Notes: generated by a model from the sequence alone, not told the origin. 64,000 nt of DNA from Amycolatopsis palatopharyngis (GCF_003385185.1 NZ_PQHZ01000006.1:124001-188000); one strand, 5' to 3'. Counted from the stretch's first letter, positions 8,343 to 16,770 are shown. Translations and numbers: made by a program.

Positions 8343-9218
8343 TCAGGGGGAGCCGGACGAGCCGGGGGAGCCGGAGGCTGTTTCCTGCCACCACGCGAGC
8401 ACGTCCTCGGCCGCGCTCGGTGCGGCAACGAGCAGGCCGTCCGCGGGGAGTGCCGTGCCCTCGCCCCGGCGATCAAGCACGACCGCTCCCGCCTCGATCG
8501 CCAATGCGACCGAGCCCGCGACATCCCACTCGTGGTAGCTGTGCAGCACCGCCGCGGCGGCGTGACCGAGGGCGACCTGCGCGATCGACAGGGCTGCCGA
8601 GCCGAGTACCCGAACACCGGCACGTGCCGCTGCCGCTCGTTCGATGAACTCGCCCATCCCCGGCCACGGCCCGGTACGGGACAGTTCGGTGCAGACGATC
8701 GAACCAGCACCGCCAGGCCGGTCGGTCAGCAGCACGGGAGTGCCGTTGGCGCGAGCTCCCCGGCCGCAGGCGGCAGCGTAGATCTGCCCTCTGAAGGGGT
8801 CCGCGACCACGCCGACCACCGGTCCCGACGCGTCGATCAGGGCGAGGCTGTAGGCGCACCACGGCACCCCGGCCACGTAGTTGGCCGTGCCGTCCACCGG
8901 ATCGACCACCCAGCGGTACTCCGCGACATCGGCACCGACGTCGGCGCCGAACTCCTCGCCGACCACCGGGATACCGGGAAACTCGGCGGTCAGGACGCGA
9001 CGCGTGTGCCGCTCCAGGGTCCGATCCGTATCGGTCACCCAGTCGAAGGGGGAATCCCGGGGAGCGGGCCGCGCCCCGCGTCCAGCGGTCGCGGTGATGA
9101 CGTCGGTGGCGTCATTGGCCAGCCGCCCGGCCACCTCGAGCGCGCGGGACAGCAGGCCGGGCTCCACGGGCTGCCATTGGCGGGAGGACAGGAGAGTCAC
9201 CCCCTCAAGCGTGGACAC
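8343..9218 (-). CDS. Inositol monophosphatase family phosphatase
   Basis: Mg-dependent phosphatase of the IMPase/FBPase superfamily, about 291 aa. Seen: [11 protein letters not shown], the metal ligands GEEFG and [15 protein letters not shown] (DPVDGT), and [15 protein letters not shown] near the C-terminus. The substrate cannot be told from sequence; inositol-1-phosphate, histidinol phosphate and PAP are family options. The start is uncertain. GTG 9218 is chosen; ATG 9242 (8 residues longer) is possible, and no good Shine-Dalgarno is seen. It diverges from mgtA, and its neighbours suggest a role near mannosyl-inositol lipid synthesis, which is inference. Confidence 0.87.
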   Translation of the reverse strand: MSTLEGVTLLSSRQWQPVEPGLLSRALEVAGRLANDATDVITATAGRGARPAPRDSPFDWVTDTDRTLERHTRRVLTAEFPGIPVVGEEFGADVGADVAEYRWVVDPVDGTANYVAGVPWCAYSLALIDASGPVVGVVADPFRGQIYAAACGRGARANGTPVLLTDRPGGAGSIVCTELSRTGPWPGMGEFIERAAAARAGVRVLGSAALSIAQVALGHAAAAVLHSYHEWDVAGSVALAIEAGAVVLDRRGEGTALPADGLLVAAPSAAEDVLAWWQETASGSPGSSGSP

Positions 9219-9380
9219 CCATCGTTTACGGAACGCGACCATCAAGTGACGGCCGTCTCGACATCTGACAACAGGTTCCCCTCACCCTCGCGGGGGAATC
9301 GGACAATCTTCGTCCAGCGTTGGCCTGGTGGACACGCTCGTGTCGATGTGCTCGCAGCCTGCCGATGCGACAGTGCTGGC

Positions 9381-10499
9381 GTGCGAGTCGCGATTGTCAC
9401 CGAGAGTTTCCTCCCGCAGGTGAACGGCGTGACCAACTCCGTGCTGCGGGTCGTCGAGCACCTGCGCGACCGGGCACACGAGGTACTCGTGATCGCGCCC
9501 GGCGCGGGCCCCGAGGAGTACCGCGGAGTACCCGTGGTGCGAGTGCCCGCCGTCGACCTGCCCATGGTCAACTCGATGCCCGTCGGGGTACCGACCAGAA
9601 CCGTGCTCACGGCGATGGCCGGATTCGTGCCCGACGTGGTGCACCTCGCCTCGCCGTTCGTCGTCGGCGCCCGGGGGCTGGCGGCCGCTCGAAGGCTGGG
9701 GGTGCCCTCGGTCGCGGTGTACCAGACCGACGTCGCGGGATTCGCCTCCGCGTACGGTCTGGGGCTCGGCGCCCGTGCCGCATGGCGCTGGGTGCGGCGA
9801 CTGCACTGCAGGGCGGACCGCACACTGGCGCCCTCCACGCACTCGGTCCGGCAGCTGCGGCTGCACGGTGTGCCGCGCGTGCACCGCTGGGGTCGCGGTG
9901 TGGATATCGAGCGGTTCGCACCCGGACACGCGGACCCCGCGCTGCGTGCCACCCTGGCACCCAACGGGGAGCTGCTGGTCGGGTTCGTCGGCAGGCTCGC
10001 ACCGGAGAAGGAGGTCGACCGCCTGGTCGCGCTCGCGGGGATGCCCGGCGTGCGGGTCGTGGTGGTCGGCGACGGACCCGATCTCGCCGCACTGCGTGAG
10101 CGGATTCCGGACGCGGCCTTCCTCGGTGCCCGCTACGGCGAAGAGCTCTCCGCCGCATACGCCAGCCTCGACGTTTTCGTCCACACCGGCCCGCACGAGA
10201 CCTTCTGCCAGGCGGTGCAGGAGGCGATGGCCTCGGGGCTCGCGGTGCTGGCTCCCGCCGCGGGTGGTCCACGGGACCTGGTGTCGCACGGCAGGACCGG
10301 GTACCTGCTCCCACCGGAGCGCGCGGAGTTCGCGGCCGAGCTGCGCAACAGGGTCGAGGAGCTGCGCGACGCCGCACTGCGCGCCGAATTCGGCGCGAAC
10401 GCAAGGGCGGCGGTGCTCGGCCGGACCTGGCCCGCGGTGTGTGAGGAGCTGGTCGGCCACTATGAGGCGGTGCGGGGACGTGTCGCCAGAGCAGCCTGA
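9381..10499 (+). CDS. mgtA: GT4 mannosyltransferase, MgtA-like
   Basis: GT-B fold glycosyltransferase family 4, 372 aa. Seen: an N-terminal [45 protein letters not shown], a donor-binding region [13 protein letters not shown] and the acidic motif [19 protein letters not shown]. Sequence and position after the DUF3592 gene match Rv0557 (MgtA, GDP-mannose-dependent alpha-mannosyltransferase of mannosylated glycolipids). GTG 9381 is a likely leaderless start, with GACAGT 6 nt upstream. The acceptor lipid is inferred from homology, not seen. Confidence 0.87.
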   Translation: MRVAIVTESFLPQVNGVTNSVLRVVEHLRDRAHEVLVIAPGAGPEEYRGVPVVRVPAVDLPMVNSMPVGVPTRTVLTAMAGFVPDVVHLASPFVVGARGLAAARRLGVPSVAVYQTDVAGFASAYGLGLGARAAWRWVRRLHCRADRTLAPSTHSVRQLRLHGVPRVHRWGRGVDIERFAPGHADPALRATLAPNGELLVGFVGRLAPEKEVDRLVALAGMPGVRVVVVGDGPDLAALRERIPDAAFLGARYGEELSAAYASLDVFVHTGPHETFCQAVQEAMASGLAVLAPAAGGPRDLVSHGRTGYLLPPERAEFAAELRNRVEELRDAALRAEFGANARAAVLGRTWPAVCEELVGHYEAVRGRVARAA

Positions 10500-10647
10500 C
10501 CGCGTGTCCGAGAACTCGGGTCCGCGATCGAGTCGCCAGGGCGCTGACTTCCAGCGACTGTCGACTTCTGCTGCTCGACGCCCTGCGGCCTCGACAGCGG
10601 GACTTCGTCGGCGTTCCCAGACGCCCCCTGACCGAGCCGGGTAGCGC

Positions 10648-11769
10648 ATGCACATCGTCCAGCTGGCGAACTTCTACGGTCCCCGTTCCGGCGGTCTGCG
10701 TACCGCGTTGCACCACCTCGGCGCGGGATACGTCGCGCAGGGCCACCGGGTGACCCTGGTGGTTCCGGGCCGCCGATACGCCGACGAAATGTTGCCGGGC
10801 GGCGTCCGGCGGTGCTCATTGCCAGCGCCGCGGATACCCGGCACGGGCGGCTACCGCGCGGTGGACCCGCGCCGGGTCCGTGCGGTGCTGCGGGAACTGC
10901 GCCCGGACCGGCTGGAGGTGTCCGACCGGCTGACCCTGCGCGGGATGGGGGAATGGGCGAGACGGGCAGGCGTGCCGAGTGTGGTGATCTCGCACGAGCG
11001 GCTCGACCGGTTGCTCGAGCAGTTCCTGCTGCCCGCGCCACTGGCCAGGCGCGTCGCCGACACCGCCAACCGCAGGATGGCGGACAGCTACGACACCGTG
11101 GTGTGCACGACGGCCTTCGCCCGCGCCGAATTCGACCGTATCGCCGCACCGAACGTGCGCAGGGTGCCGCTTGGAGTGGACCTGTCGGTATTCGCTCCCG
11201 CACGCCGGGACGACGGCTGGCGGCACACACTGGCGGGCGGGGCCGACGCGCTGCTCGTGCACTGTGGCCGCCTTTCGCCGGAGAAGCACGTGGAGCGCAG
11301 TGTGGACACCGTCGCGGCGTTGACCGACGCGGGTGCGCGGGTACGTCTCGTGGTCGCGGGGGACGGGCCCCGGCGCAGGGCACTGGAACGCAGGGCGCGG
11401 GGACTGCCCGTCACGTTCCTCGGCTTTCTCGGCGACCGGATGGACGTGGCCAGGTTGCTGGCCAGCTCGGACGTCTCACTCGCCCCCGGCCCGCACGAGA
11501 CGTTCGGCCTCGCCGCGCTGGAGGCACTGGCCTCTGGGACCCCGGTCGTGGTGTCGGCCTCCTCGGCGCTCGGGGAGATCGTCGGTCCGGTGGGTGGGCC
11601 TGCCGGCGCAGCTGTGCAGGACGCCGCCCCCGCGTTCGCGACGGCCGTGACCGGCCTGTTGGAGAGCCCCGAGAGCATCCGCCGGTCGGCTGCCCGTGCC
11701 CGGGCAGAACAGTTCTCCTGGGGGGATTCCGTTGCGGAGATGCTCGGTGTTCTCGGTGCCGATCACTGA
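10648..11769 (+). CDS. GT4 family glycosyltransferase
   Basis: A second GT-B glycosyltransferase, 373 aa, downstream of mgtA. Seen: N-terminal IVQLANFYGPRSGGLRTAL with the Gly-rich acceptor loop, SVVISHERLDRLLEQF, LGVDLSVFAP, CGRLSPEKHVERSVD, and PGPHETFGLAALEALASGTP (the EX7E region). Such pairs often act on mannosylated phosphatidylinositol or glucuronosyl glycolipids, but donor and acceptor cannot be assigned here. ATG 10648 lacks a clear Shine-Dalgarno. A 148-bp gap containing a composite stem separates it from mgtA. Confidence 0.85.
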   Translation: MHIVQLANFYGPRSGGLRTALHHLGAGYVAQGHRVTLVVPGRRYADEMLPGGVRRCSLPAPRIPGTGGYRAVDPRRVRAVLRELRPDRLEVSDRLTLRGMGEWARRAGVPSVVISHERLDRLLEQFLLPAPLARRVADTANRRMADSYDTVVCTTAFARAEFDRIAAPNVRRVPLGVDLSVFAPARRDDGWRHTLAGGADALLVHCGRLSPEKHVERSVDTVAALTDAGARVRLVVAGDGPRRRALERRARGLPVTFLGFLGDRMDVARLLASSDVSLAPGPHETFGLAALEALASGTPVVVSASSALGEIVGPVGGPAGAAVQDAAPAFATAVTGLLESPESIRRSAARARAEQFSWGDSVAEMLGVLGADH

Positions 11770-11926
11770 CCGTCACCCAAATGAGGCAGCGTGACGACCC
11801 ATCGTTGTGGCATTCGACACCGAATGACTTTCGCAGAGGTGCGGCGGCGGTTCCATTCCCGCGGAGCCGCACCTCTGCGCCCGCACGCCCGGCCAAGATC
11901 ACACTGCCGGGTGCCGTTCGCGCGAC

Positions 11927-11932
11927 TACCTT
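11927..11932 (+). promoter_or_regulatory. -10 element of leaderless small gene
   Basis: TACCTT lies 7 nt before GTG 11940. This geometry selects that GTG as the start of the 150-aa reading frame. Confidence 0.45.
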
Positions 11933-11939
11933 CCACAGC

Positions 11940-12392
11940 GTGACCGGGAAAACGGGCAAATGCCCTGATGCTTTCAACGGAGAGTCCTCCGACGTCGTGG
12001 CCGAGCGGATGGTGGACATCGCCTGGACGATCACGTCCTCGTGCGGAGTGGGCAGGCGCAGGGCCGCCAGGAGTGTCTCCCGGGTCGTGCCGAGGCTGAA
12101 CTGGAGTTCGCTGGCCGACGACCCGACCGGCCGCGAGGTCCGCGACGAGTTGATCACGGAGATGGCCGCCGTGGCTGGCAGGCGCGGACGCAGGGCGTTC
12201 GCCGAGGCAGCGGGGGCCGCCGTCGCCCGCGACGAGTTGAACCTGTTGCCCTCCCCGCAGCGCGAACTCCTCACCGGCGTTCTCGTTGACCATCTCGACC
12301 TCGCGCACGCGGCCGAGCGGGCCAGTACCCCGGCCGAGCAGGCGCCTGTGCTGCTGCGGACCGGCCTCGCGCAGCTCTCCGCCCACATCTGA
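11940..12392 (+). CDS. Hypothetical protein, 150 aa
   Basis: No family recognised. The frame fits high-GC coding use (G/C in third positions), and its product is helical, alternating acidic and basic, with WSSLADDPTGREVRDELITEMA, then an Ala/Arg-rich stretch and a C-terminal LLPSPQRELLTGVLVDHLDLA. The antisense frame is Arg/Ser-rich and looks like a shadow. GTG 11940 is taken because a TACCTT -10 sits 7 nt upstream. ATG 12009 is an alternative that would give 127 aa. The gene lies between a glycosyltransferase gene and menG. Confidence 0.5.
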   Translation: MTGKTGKCPDAFNGESSDVVAERMVDIAWTITSSCGVGRRRAARSVSRVVPRLNWSSLADDPTGREVRDELITEMAAVAGRRGRRAFAEAAGAAVARDELNLLPSPQRELLTGVLVDHLDLAHAAERASTPAEQAPVLLRTGLAQLSAHI

Positions 12393-12458
12393 GGAGGCGG
12401 AGCCGAGCTCGCGGACAGGCACCGAGGGGAAGCAGGCGCGTTGCCGGGGAGCTGCGGC

Positions 12459-12464
12459 TAGGGT
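12459..12464 (+). promoter_or_regulatory. -10 element of leaderless menG
   Basis: TAGGGT is 6 nt before the ATG of menG at 12471, with no Shine-Dalgarno between. Leaderless transcription is likely. Confidence 0.5.
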
Positions 12465-12470
12465 GACGGC

Positions 12471-13166
12471 ATGTCCCGTGCCAGCCTGGACAAGAATCCA
12501 CGCGATGTCGCCGCGATGTTCGACGACGTCGCGTCCGGTTACGACCGGGCGAACTCCTTCATGACCTTCGGCTTCGATCGCCGGTGGCGCGTCACGACGG
12601 CCAAGGTGCTCGACGCACGCGAGGGGGAGAAGGTGCTCGATCTCGCCGCGGGCACCGGAGTGTCCACAGAGGAGTATGCGCAGAACGGCGCGTGGTGCCT
12701 CGCCGCGGACTTCTCCCTCGGCATGCTGCGTGCGGGACGCCATCGGGACGTACCGATGGTTGCCGCCGACGCGCTCCACCTGCCGTTCGCCGACGCCAGC
12801 TTCGACGCGGCGACGGTCTCGCTCGGTATCCGCAACTTCGTCGACACGAAAGCCGCGCTGGCGGAGATCGCGCGAGTGGTGCGCCCAGGCGGGCGGCTGG
12901 TGATCTGCGAGGTCTCCACCCCGACGTTCGCCCCCATCCGGTTCGTCTACCGCAAGTTCATCCTGCGGGCGCTGACCTGGGTCGGGAAGCGCACCTCGAG
13001 CAACCCGGACGCGTACAGCTACCTCGCGGAGTCCATGCTCACCTGGCCGGATCAGCGCGCGTTCGGGGAGATGATCGCCGCGTCCGGCTGGACGAAGGTG
13101 GAGTGGCTGAACCTGACCTTCGGCGCGGTCGCGATCCACCGCGCGGTCAGGGAAGGCGACGGCTGA
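12471..13166 (+). CDS. menG: Demethylmenaquinone methyltransferase
   Basis: UbiE/COQ5-type SAM methyltransferase that methylates demethylmenaquinone, the last ring step of menaquinone synthesis. Seen: N-terminal VAAMFDDVASGYDRAN, SAM motif LDLAAGTGVSTEEYA, AADFSLGMLRAG, LPFADASFDAATVSLGIRNF and the VRPGGRLVICEVSTP motif typical of UbiE. It is 231 aa, as in mycobacterial MenG (Rv0558). A leaderless start is supported by TAGGGT 6 nt upstream. It is followed by two tandem hairpins and then menJ. Confidence 0.95.
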   Translation: MSRASLDKNPRDVAAMFDDVASGYDRANSFMTFGFDRRWRVTTAKVLDAREGEKVLDLAAGTGVSTEEYAQNGAWCLAADFSLGMLRAGRHRDVPMVAADALHLPFADASFDAATVSLGIRNFVDTKAALAEIARVVRPGGRLVICEVSTPTFAPIRFVYRKFILRALTWVGKRTSSNPDAYSYLAESMLTWPDQRAFGEMIAASGWTKVEWLNLTFGAVAIHRAVREGDG

Positions 13167-13182
13167 CGCAACCCGGTCCGGG

Positions 13183-13238
13183 AAGTTCCCCAATGTGGCA
13201 TTTGGGAACTTGAACGTCCCCAATGCCACATTGGGGAC
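13183..13238. repeat. Tandem hairpin element between menG and menJ
   Basis: Two adjacent hairpins share the core CCCAATG/CATTnGGG. The first has 13-nt arms at 13183-13195 and 13199-13211 with one mismatch and loop TGG. The second has perfect 10-bp arms at 13216-13225 and 13229-13238 with loop CCA. It lies 17 bp after the menG stop and 50 bp before menJ. It could be a double terminator or a REP-like intergenic repeat. Confidence 0.8.
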
Positions 13239-13278
13239 ATCCGGCCGCCACCCCCCAAGGAGCGCGTTGCGCGCCGAT

Positions 13279-13284
13279 TACTCT
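13279..13284 (+). promoter_or_regulatory. -10 element of leaderless menJ
   Basis: TACTCT lies 6 nt upstream of ATG 13291, with no ribosome binding site in the gap. Confidence 0.5.
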
Positions 13285-13290
13285 GGGGCC

Positions 13291-14583
13291 ATGAACTCTC
13301 CCAGGCAGGATGCCGAGGTCATCGTCGTCGGAGCTGGCCCTGCCGGTTCCACTGTCGCCACATACCTCGCCCGTTCCGGCGTGGACGTCCTGCTGCTGGA
13401 GAAGACCTCGTTCCCCCGCGAGAAGGTGTGCGGCGACGGCCTCACCCCGCGTGGCGTCAAGCAGCTGATCGACCTGGGGATCGACACCAGCCAGGAGGCG
13501 GGTTGGGTGCACAGCAGGGGGCTGCGCATCCTGACCGGCGATTTGACGCTGGAACTGGACTGGCCGGAGCTCACCAGTTACCCGCCGTACGGTGTCTCGC
13601 GCACACGGCACGACTTCGACGACCTGCTCGCGAGGACCGCGGTGAAGGCGGGCGCACGGCTGCAGGAGCGCACGACGGTGACCGGCGCCGTCACCGACGA
13701 GCGCAGCGGCCGGGTGGTCGGCGTGCAGGCGAAGGTCGGTGGCGAAGACGGAGTCAAGCGCCCCGCCGAATTCCACGCCCCGCTGGTCCTCGCCTGCGAC
13801 GGAGTGTCCGCGCGACTCGCGCTGTCGGTAGGTATCGACAAGCACGAGAAGCGGCCGATGGGCGTCGCCGTCCGCCGCTACTACACGAGCCCACGGCACG
13901 ACGACCCGTTCATCGAGGGGCACCTCGAACTGTGGGACCGCAGCGATCCCCGCAGGCCCCGGTTGCTGCCCGGCTACGGCTGGGCCTTCCCGCTCGGCGA
14001 CGGCACGGTGAACGTCGGCCTCGGCATGCTGTCCACCTCGAAGGCCTTCCGCAGCACGGACTACCGCGCGCTGCTGCGTTCCTGGCTGGACTCCACACCG
14101 GAGGAGTGGGGCTACCGCGAGGAGAACGCCGTTGGCCGCATCGGCGGCGCGGGCCTGCCGATGGGGTTCAGCCGCACCCCGCACTACCGCGACGGGCTCC
14201 TGCTGCTCGGTGACGCGGGCGGCATGGTCAGCCCGTTCAACGGTGAGGGCATCTCGGCGGCCATGGAGTCCGCCCAGCTGGCGGCGGAGTTCGTCGTGCA
14301 GGCGCTCGCCCGGCCGGAGGGGCCGTCCAGGGAGCGGGCGCTGCACGGATACCCGCTGGCGCTCAAGGAAAAAATGGGCGGCTACTACCAGCTCGGTAAC
14401 GTTTTCGCGAAGGCGATCGGGAAGCCGAAGGTGATGCGGGCGGCGACCAAGTACGGACTGCGCATCAATCCGCTGATTCCGTTGGTCTACAAGGGTCTGT
14501 CCGGTTGCTATGACGCCTCCGGCGGGGACGCCGTCGACCGCCTCATCTCGATCGCTTCGCGGCTCACCCCGAGCCCGCGCTGA
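13291..14583 (+). CDS. menJ: Geranylgeranyl reductase family flavoprotein, MenJ-like
   Basis: FAD-dependent reductase of the geranylgeranyl reductase family, 430 aa. Seen: N-terminal Rossmann motif VIVVGAGPAGSTVATYLA, FPREKVCGDGLTPRGVKQL, and the second FAD motif LLLGDAGGMVSPFNGEGIS. In M. tuberculosis the homologue in this position (Rv0561c, MenJ) saturates one isoprene unit of menaquinone. The same role is likely given menG beside it, but phytyl or archaeal-type lipid substrates are known in the family. A leaderless start is supported at ATG 13291. Confidence 0.88.
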   Translation: MNSPRQDAEVIVVGAGPAGSTVATYLARSGVDVLLLEKTSFPREKVCGDGLTPRGVKQLIDLGIDTSQEAGWVHSRGLRILTGDLTLELDWPELTSYPPYGVSRTRHDFDDLLARTAVKAGARLQERTTVTGAVTDERSGRVVGVQAKVGGEDGVKRPAEFHAPLVLACDGVSARLALSVGIDKHEKRPMGVAVRRYYTSPRHDDPFIEGHLELWDRSDPRRPRLLPGYGWAFPLGDGTVNVGLGMLSTSKAFRSTDYRALLRSWLDSTPEEWGYREENAVGRIGGAGLPMGFSRTPHYRDGLLLLGDAGGMVSPFNGEGISAAMESAQLAAEFVVQALARPEGPSRERALHGYPLALKEKMGGYYQLGNVFAKAIGKPKVMRAATKYGLRINPLIPLVYKGLSGCYDASGGDAVDRLISIASRLTPSPR

Positions 14584-14664
14584 CCTCACAGGGCGTGGGT
14601 TAGCTCACACGCCGTCAGCGCGCGAAGGGCGCCGGCGGGCGCGATCCGTCCTCTTCATGCAGGT

Positions 14665-14687
14665 CTTCGGCTTACAGCGCGCCGAAG
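14665..14687 (+). terminator. Possible terminator stem after menJ
   Basis: CTTCGGC and GCCGAAG form a 7-bp stem with a 9-nt loop, about 80 bp after the menJ stop. There is no U-tract. A weaker stem precedes it at 14592-14613. Confidence 0.35.
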
Positions 14688-14761
14688 TCGTCGTTGACCC
14701 TCCGTCAAGTTAGGGCAGCCTTATACCACGGGCCCTGGCGACAAGTGTGTGAGTCGCGTCC

Positions 14762-14767
14762 TACACT
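14762..14767 (+). promoter_or_regulatory. -10 element in the nuo control region
   Basis: TACACT is followed after 6 nt by ATG 14774. It would place transcription start just ahead of, or at, the first Rex-type operator, so Rex binding there could block initiation or clearance. Confidence 0.5.
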
Positions 14768-14773
14768 GCCCCC

Positions 14774-14878
14774 ATGCTTTGTGAACCCCTTCACAACGCC
14801 GACGCAAGGCTTGTGAACAATTTCACAAGCGACCGGTCGTTGGGTCGCTGTCCACGGGGTGATGTGTACCCGTTGTAA
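14774..14878 (+). CDS. Possible 34-codon leader ORF of the nuo operon
   Basis: ATG 14774 to TAA 14878 encodes a 34-residue peptide starting MLCEPLHNADARL and ending RGDVYPL. The ATG lies 6 nt after a TACACT hexamer, the same leaderless geometry as menG and menJ. Both Rex-type operators lie inside its coding sequence. It shows no recognised family, and codon use is constrained by the operators. It may be a translated leader, a chance ORF, or only operator DNA. Downstream, 14884-14928 can form alternative RNA pairings. Confidence 0.35.
   Translation: MLCEPLHNADARLVNNFTSDRSLGRCPRGDVYPL
14779..14796. promoter_or_regulatory. Rex-type operator 1 upstream of nuoA
   Basis: TTGTGAACCCCTTCACAA is a perfect inverted repeat of TTGTGAA with a 4-bp spacer. 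Rex (the NADH/NAD+ sensing repressor) in Streptomyces binds TGTGAAC-N-GTTCACA-type sites and is known to control nuo. The binding protein gene is not in this window. Confidence 0.8.
14811..14828. promoter_or_regulatory. Rex-type operator 2 upstream of nuoA
   Basis: TTGTGAACAATTTCACAA is the second perfect Rex-type repeat. Flanking C (14810) and G (14829) extend it to 20 bp. Its centre is 32 bp from that of operator 1, about three helical turns, so two dimers would sit on the same DNA face. Confidence 0.8.
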
Positions 14879-14883
14879 GGATG

Positions 14884-14928
14884 CCCTAACACCCGGCGGT
14901 GTGATCTGAGTCCCTTAGGGTGCCGCCG
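14884..14928 (+). promoter_or_regulatory. Interlocked pairing segments in nuo leader RNA
   Basis: CCCTAA (14884-14889) can pair with TTAGGG (14915-14920), and CGGCGG (14894-14899) with CCGCCG (14923-14928). The order a-b-a'-b' is that of an H-type pseudoknot or of two alternative stems. It lies between the leader ORF stop and the nuoA ribosome binding site. No known riboswitch class was matched. Confidence 0.35.
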
Positions 14929-14985
14929 AGGTCGTTGCACACATCACGTCCATGCAGCAGCGGCGCGGAAAGGAAGGCAAGACCC

Positions 14986-15399
14986 GTGCTGATGTCAGAA
15001 GCGACCGGGCAACTGGCGCAGGGGGCGGCCCCGAACCTCGATATGTACCTGCCGCTCGTCCTGCTCTTCGTCATGGCAGCCGGATTCGCGGTGTTCTCGG
15101 TGTTGCTCGGTCCGCTGGTCGGCCCGCAGCGCTACAACAGGGCGAAGTTCGAGGCCTACGAGTGCGGGATCGAACCGTCGCCGCAGCCGGTGGTCGGCGG
15201 CGGGCGGATGCCGATCGCCTACTACGTCACGGCGATGCTGTTCATCCTGTTCGACATCGAGATGGTGTTCCTGTTCCCGTACGCCGTCTCGGCCGACGCG
15301 CTGGGCATCTGGGGTGTGTTCGCGGTGGCCATTTTCATCGCGACGTTCTTCATCGCGGACATCTACGTGTGGTTGCGCGGCGGGCTGGATTGGAACTGA
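14986..15399 (+). CDS. nuoA: NADH-quinone oxidoreductase subunit A
   Basis: Membrane subunit A of respiratory complex I, 137 aa from GTG 14986. AGGAAGG stands 8 nt before that GTG, which is why it is preferred over ATG 14992. Seen: three hydrophobic helices and the conserved segment KFEAYECGIEP near residue 50, followed by AYYVTAMLFILFDIEMVFLFPYA, the family core with the acidic DIE. It is the first gene of the nuoA-N operon, directly behind the Rex-type control region. Confidence 0.96.
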   Translation: MLMSEATGQLAQGAAPNLDMYLPLVLLFVMAAGFAVFSVLLGPLVGPQRYNRAKFEAYECGIEPSPQPVVGGGRMPIAYYVTAMLFILFDIEMVFLFPYAVSADALGIWGVFAVAIFIATFFIADIYVWLRGGLDWN

Positions 15400-15456
15400 G
15401 TTGAAACCACCGATCACCGGCTCGTGCACCGCGAAGGCTGAGGACTAGGAGCGCTC

Positions 15457-16005
15457 ATGGGACTCGAAGAGAAACTGCCCAACGGCATCCTGTTGGCCAG
15501 CCTGGAAGGCCTGGTCAACTGGGCCAGGAAGAACTCGCTGTGGCCTGCCACCTTCGGACTGGCCTGCTGTGCGATCGAGATGATGACCACCGGTGGATCG
15601 CGCTACGACATCGCCCGGTTCGGCATGGAGCGGTTCAGTGCGACGCCGCGACAGGCCGACCTGATGATCGTCGCGGGCCGGGTCACCCAGAAGATGGCGC
15701 CCGTCCTGCGCCAGATCTACGACCAGATGGCCGAGCCCAAGTGGGTTCTCGCCATGGGCGTCTGCGCCTCCTCGGGCGGCATGTTCAACAACTACGCGGT
15801 CGTGCAGGGCGTCGACCACATCGTGCCGGTGGACATGTACCTGCCTGGCTGCCCGCCACGGCCGGAGATGCTGCTCGACGCGATCCTCAAACTGCACGCC
15901 AAGATCCAGGACGAGCCGATGGGACCGCGGCGTGCCGCGCTTCGGGCCGCCAGTGGCGAGCAGACCGAGATCGTCCCCTCGTCCGTCAAGTTTGCGAAGA
16001 AGTGA
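15457..16005 (+). CDS. nuoB: NADH-quinone oxidoreductase subunit B
   Basis: Peripheral-arm subunit carrying the terminal N2 [4Fe-4S] cluster that passes electrons to menaquinone; 182 aa. Cluster ligands seen: the tandem cysteines in [20 protein letters not shown] and LPGCPPRPE. The N-terminus [19 protein letters not shown] is typical of actinobacterial NuoB. It is separated from nuoA by 57 bp, with AGGACTAGGAGCGCTC before the ATG. Confidence 0.97.
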   Translation: MGLEEKLPNGILLASLEGLVNWARKNSLWPATFGLACCAIEMMTTGGSRYDIARFGMERFSATPRQADLMIVAGRVTQKMAPVLRQIYDQMAEPKWVLAMGVCASSGGMFNNYAVVQGVDHIVPVDMYLPGCPPRPEMLLDAILKLHAKIQDEPMGPRRAALRAASGEQTEIVPSSVKFAKK

Positions 16006-16011
16006 TCGGGC

Positions 16012-16770
16012 ATGGCTGACAAACCAGATACAGGCGGCGAGCAGTCCAGCGCCGAGCGACAGGAGACCGGGCTGAGCCCCGCCGGGGCGCGTCCCGCCCA
16101 GGCGGCCGAGCCGGTCGTCGCGGGCAGGCAGCGCAAGGGGATGTTCGGTGTCGCAGGCAGCGGTGACACCTCCGGCTACGGCGGACTCCGCCTGCCCGCC
16201 TACACCCCGCCCGCTTCGGAGCGGCCCTACGGCAGCTGGTTCGACGAGTTCGCCGACGAGTTCTACGCGGCGCTGTCGGACAACGGCGTACCGGTGGAGG
16301 CCATCCTGCAGGTGACCGTCGACCGTGGCGAGATCACCTTCTACGTCGACCGCGCGCATCTGGTGGCGGTATGCCGCACCCTGCGCGACGACGCCGGGCT
16401 CCGCTTCGAGCTGTGCAGTTCGGTGTCCGGGGTGGACTACGGCCCGGACGTGCCGCAGCGACTGCATTCGGTGTACCACCTGACCTCCATGACCTTCCGC
16501 CGTCGTATCCGGCTGGAGGTCACCCTGGAGATCGAGGACGCACACGTTCCCTCCATTGTGGAGATCTACCCGACCGCCGACTGGCAGGAGCGGGAGGCGT
16601 GGGACATGTTCGGCATCATCTACGACGGCCACCCCGCGCTGACCAGGATCCTGATGCCGGACGACTGGGACGGCCACCCCCAGCGGAAGGACTACCCGCT
16701 CGGCGGCATCCCGGTTGAGTACAAGGGCGCGGAGATCCCGCCACCGGACGAGCGGAGGGCCTACTCGTGA
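16012..16770 (+). CDS. nuoC: NADH-quinone oxidoreductase subunit C
   Basis: The 30-kDa peripheral subunit of complex I, 252 aa. Seen: a charged N-terminal extension of about 60 residues, then the NuoC fold with [22 protein letters not shown], and the signature [21 protein letters not shown] and [21 protein letters not shown]. It has no cofactor and supports NuoB/NuoD at the quinone site. The gene starts 7 bp after nuoB, and its TGA overlaps the nuoD GTG by 4 nt. Confidence 0.96.
   Translation: MADKPDTGGEQSSAERQETGLSPAGARPAQAAEPVVAGRQRKGMFGVAGSGDTSGYGGLRLPAYTPPASERPYGSWFDEFADEFYAALSDNGVPVEAILQVTVDRGEITFYVDRAHLVAVCRTLRDDAGLRFELCSSVSGVDYGPDVPQRLHSVYHLTSMTFRRRIRLEVTLEIEDAHVPSIVEIYPTADWQEREAWDMFGIIYDGHPALTRILMPDDWDGHPQRKDYPLGGIPVEYKGAEIPPPDERRAYS

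Larger units (their letters stand above)
14584..14985. other. Gene-free region between menJ and nuoA
   Basis: This 402-bp gap holds regulatory sequence. After menJ come two stem-loops: GGCGTG (14592-14597) with CACGCC (14608-14613), and CTTCGGC (14665-14671) with GCCGAAG (14681-14687). TTAGG N4 CCTTA at 14710-14723 is a weak DtxR/IdeR-like box. Then come a TACACT -10, a short leader ORF covering two Rex-type operators, an interlocked pairing region at 14884-14928, and the nuoA ribosome binding site. No conventional gene was found. Confidence 0.75.

Noticed and set aside
10500-10647. Possible small gene or terminator between the two GT4 genes
   Set aside because: Only a composite stem (CAGGGCG at 10537-10543 with CGCCCTG at 10579-10585) is visible; the long loop makes it too weak to call, and no coding frame stands out.
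9282-10655. Minus-strand frame opposite mgtA
   Set aside because: The plus strand carries a clear GT4 enzyme; the minus frame has no domain.
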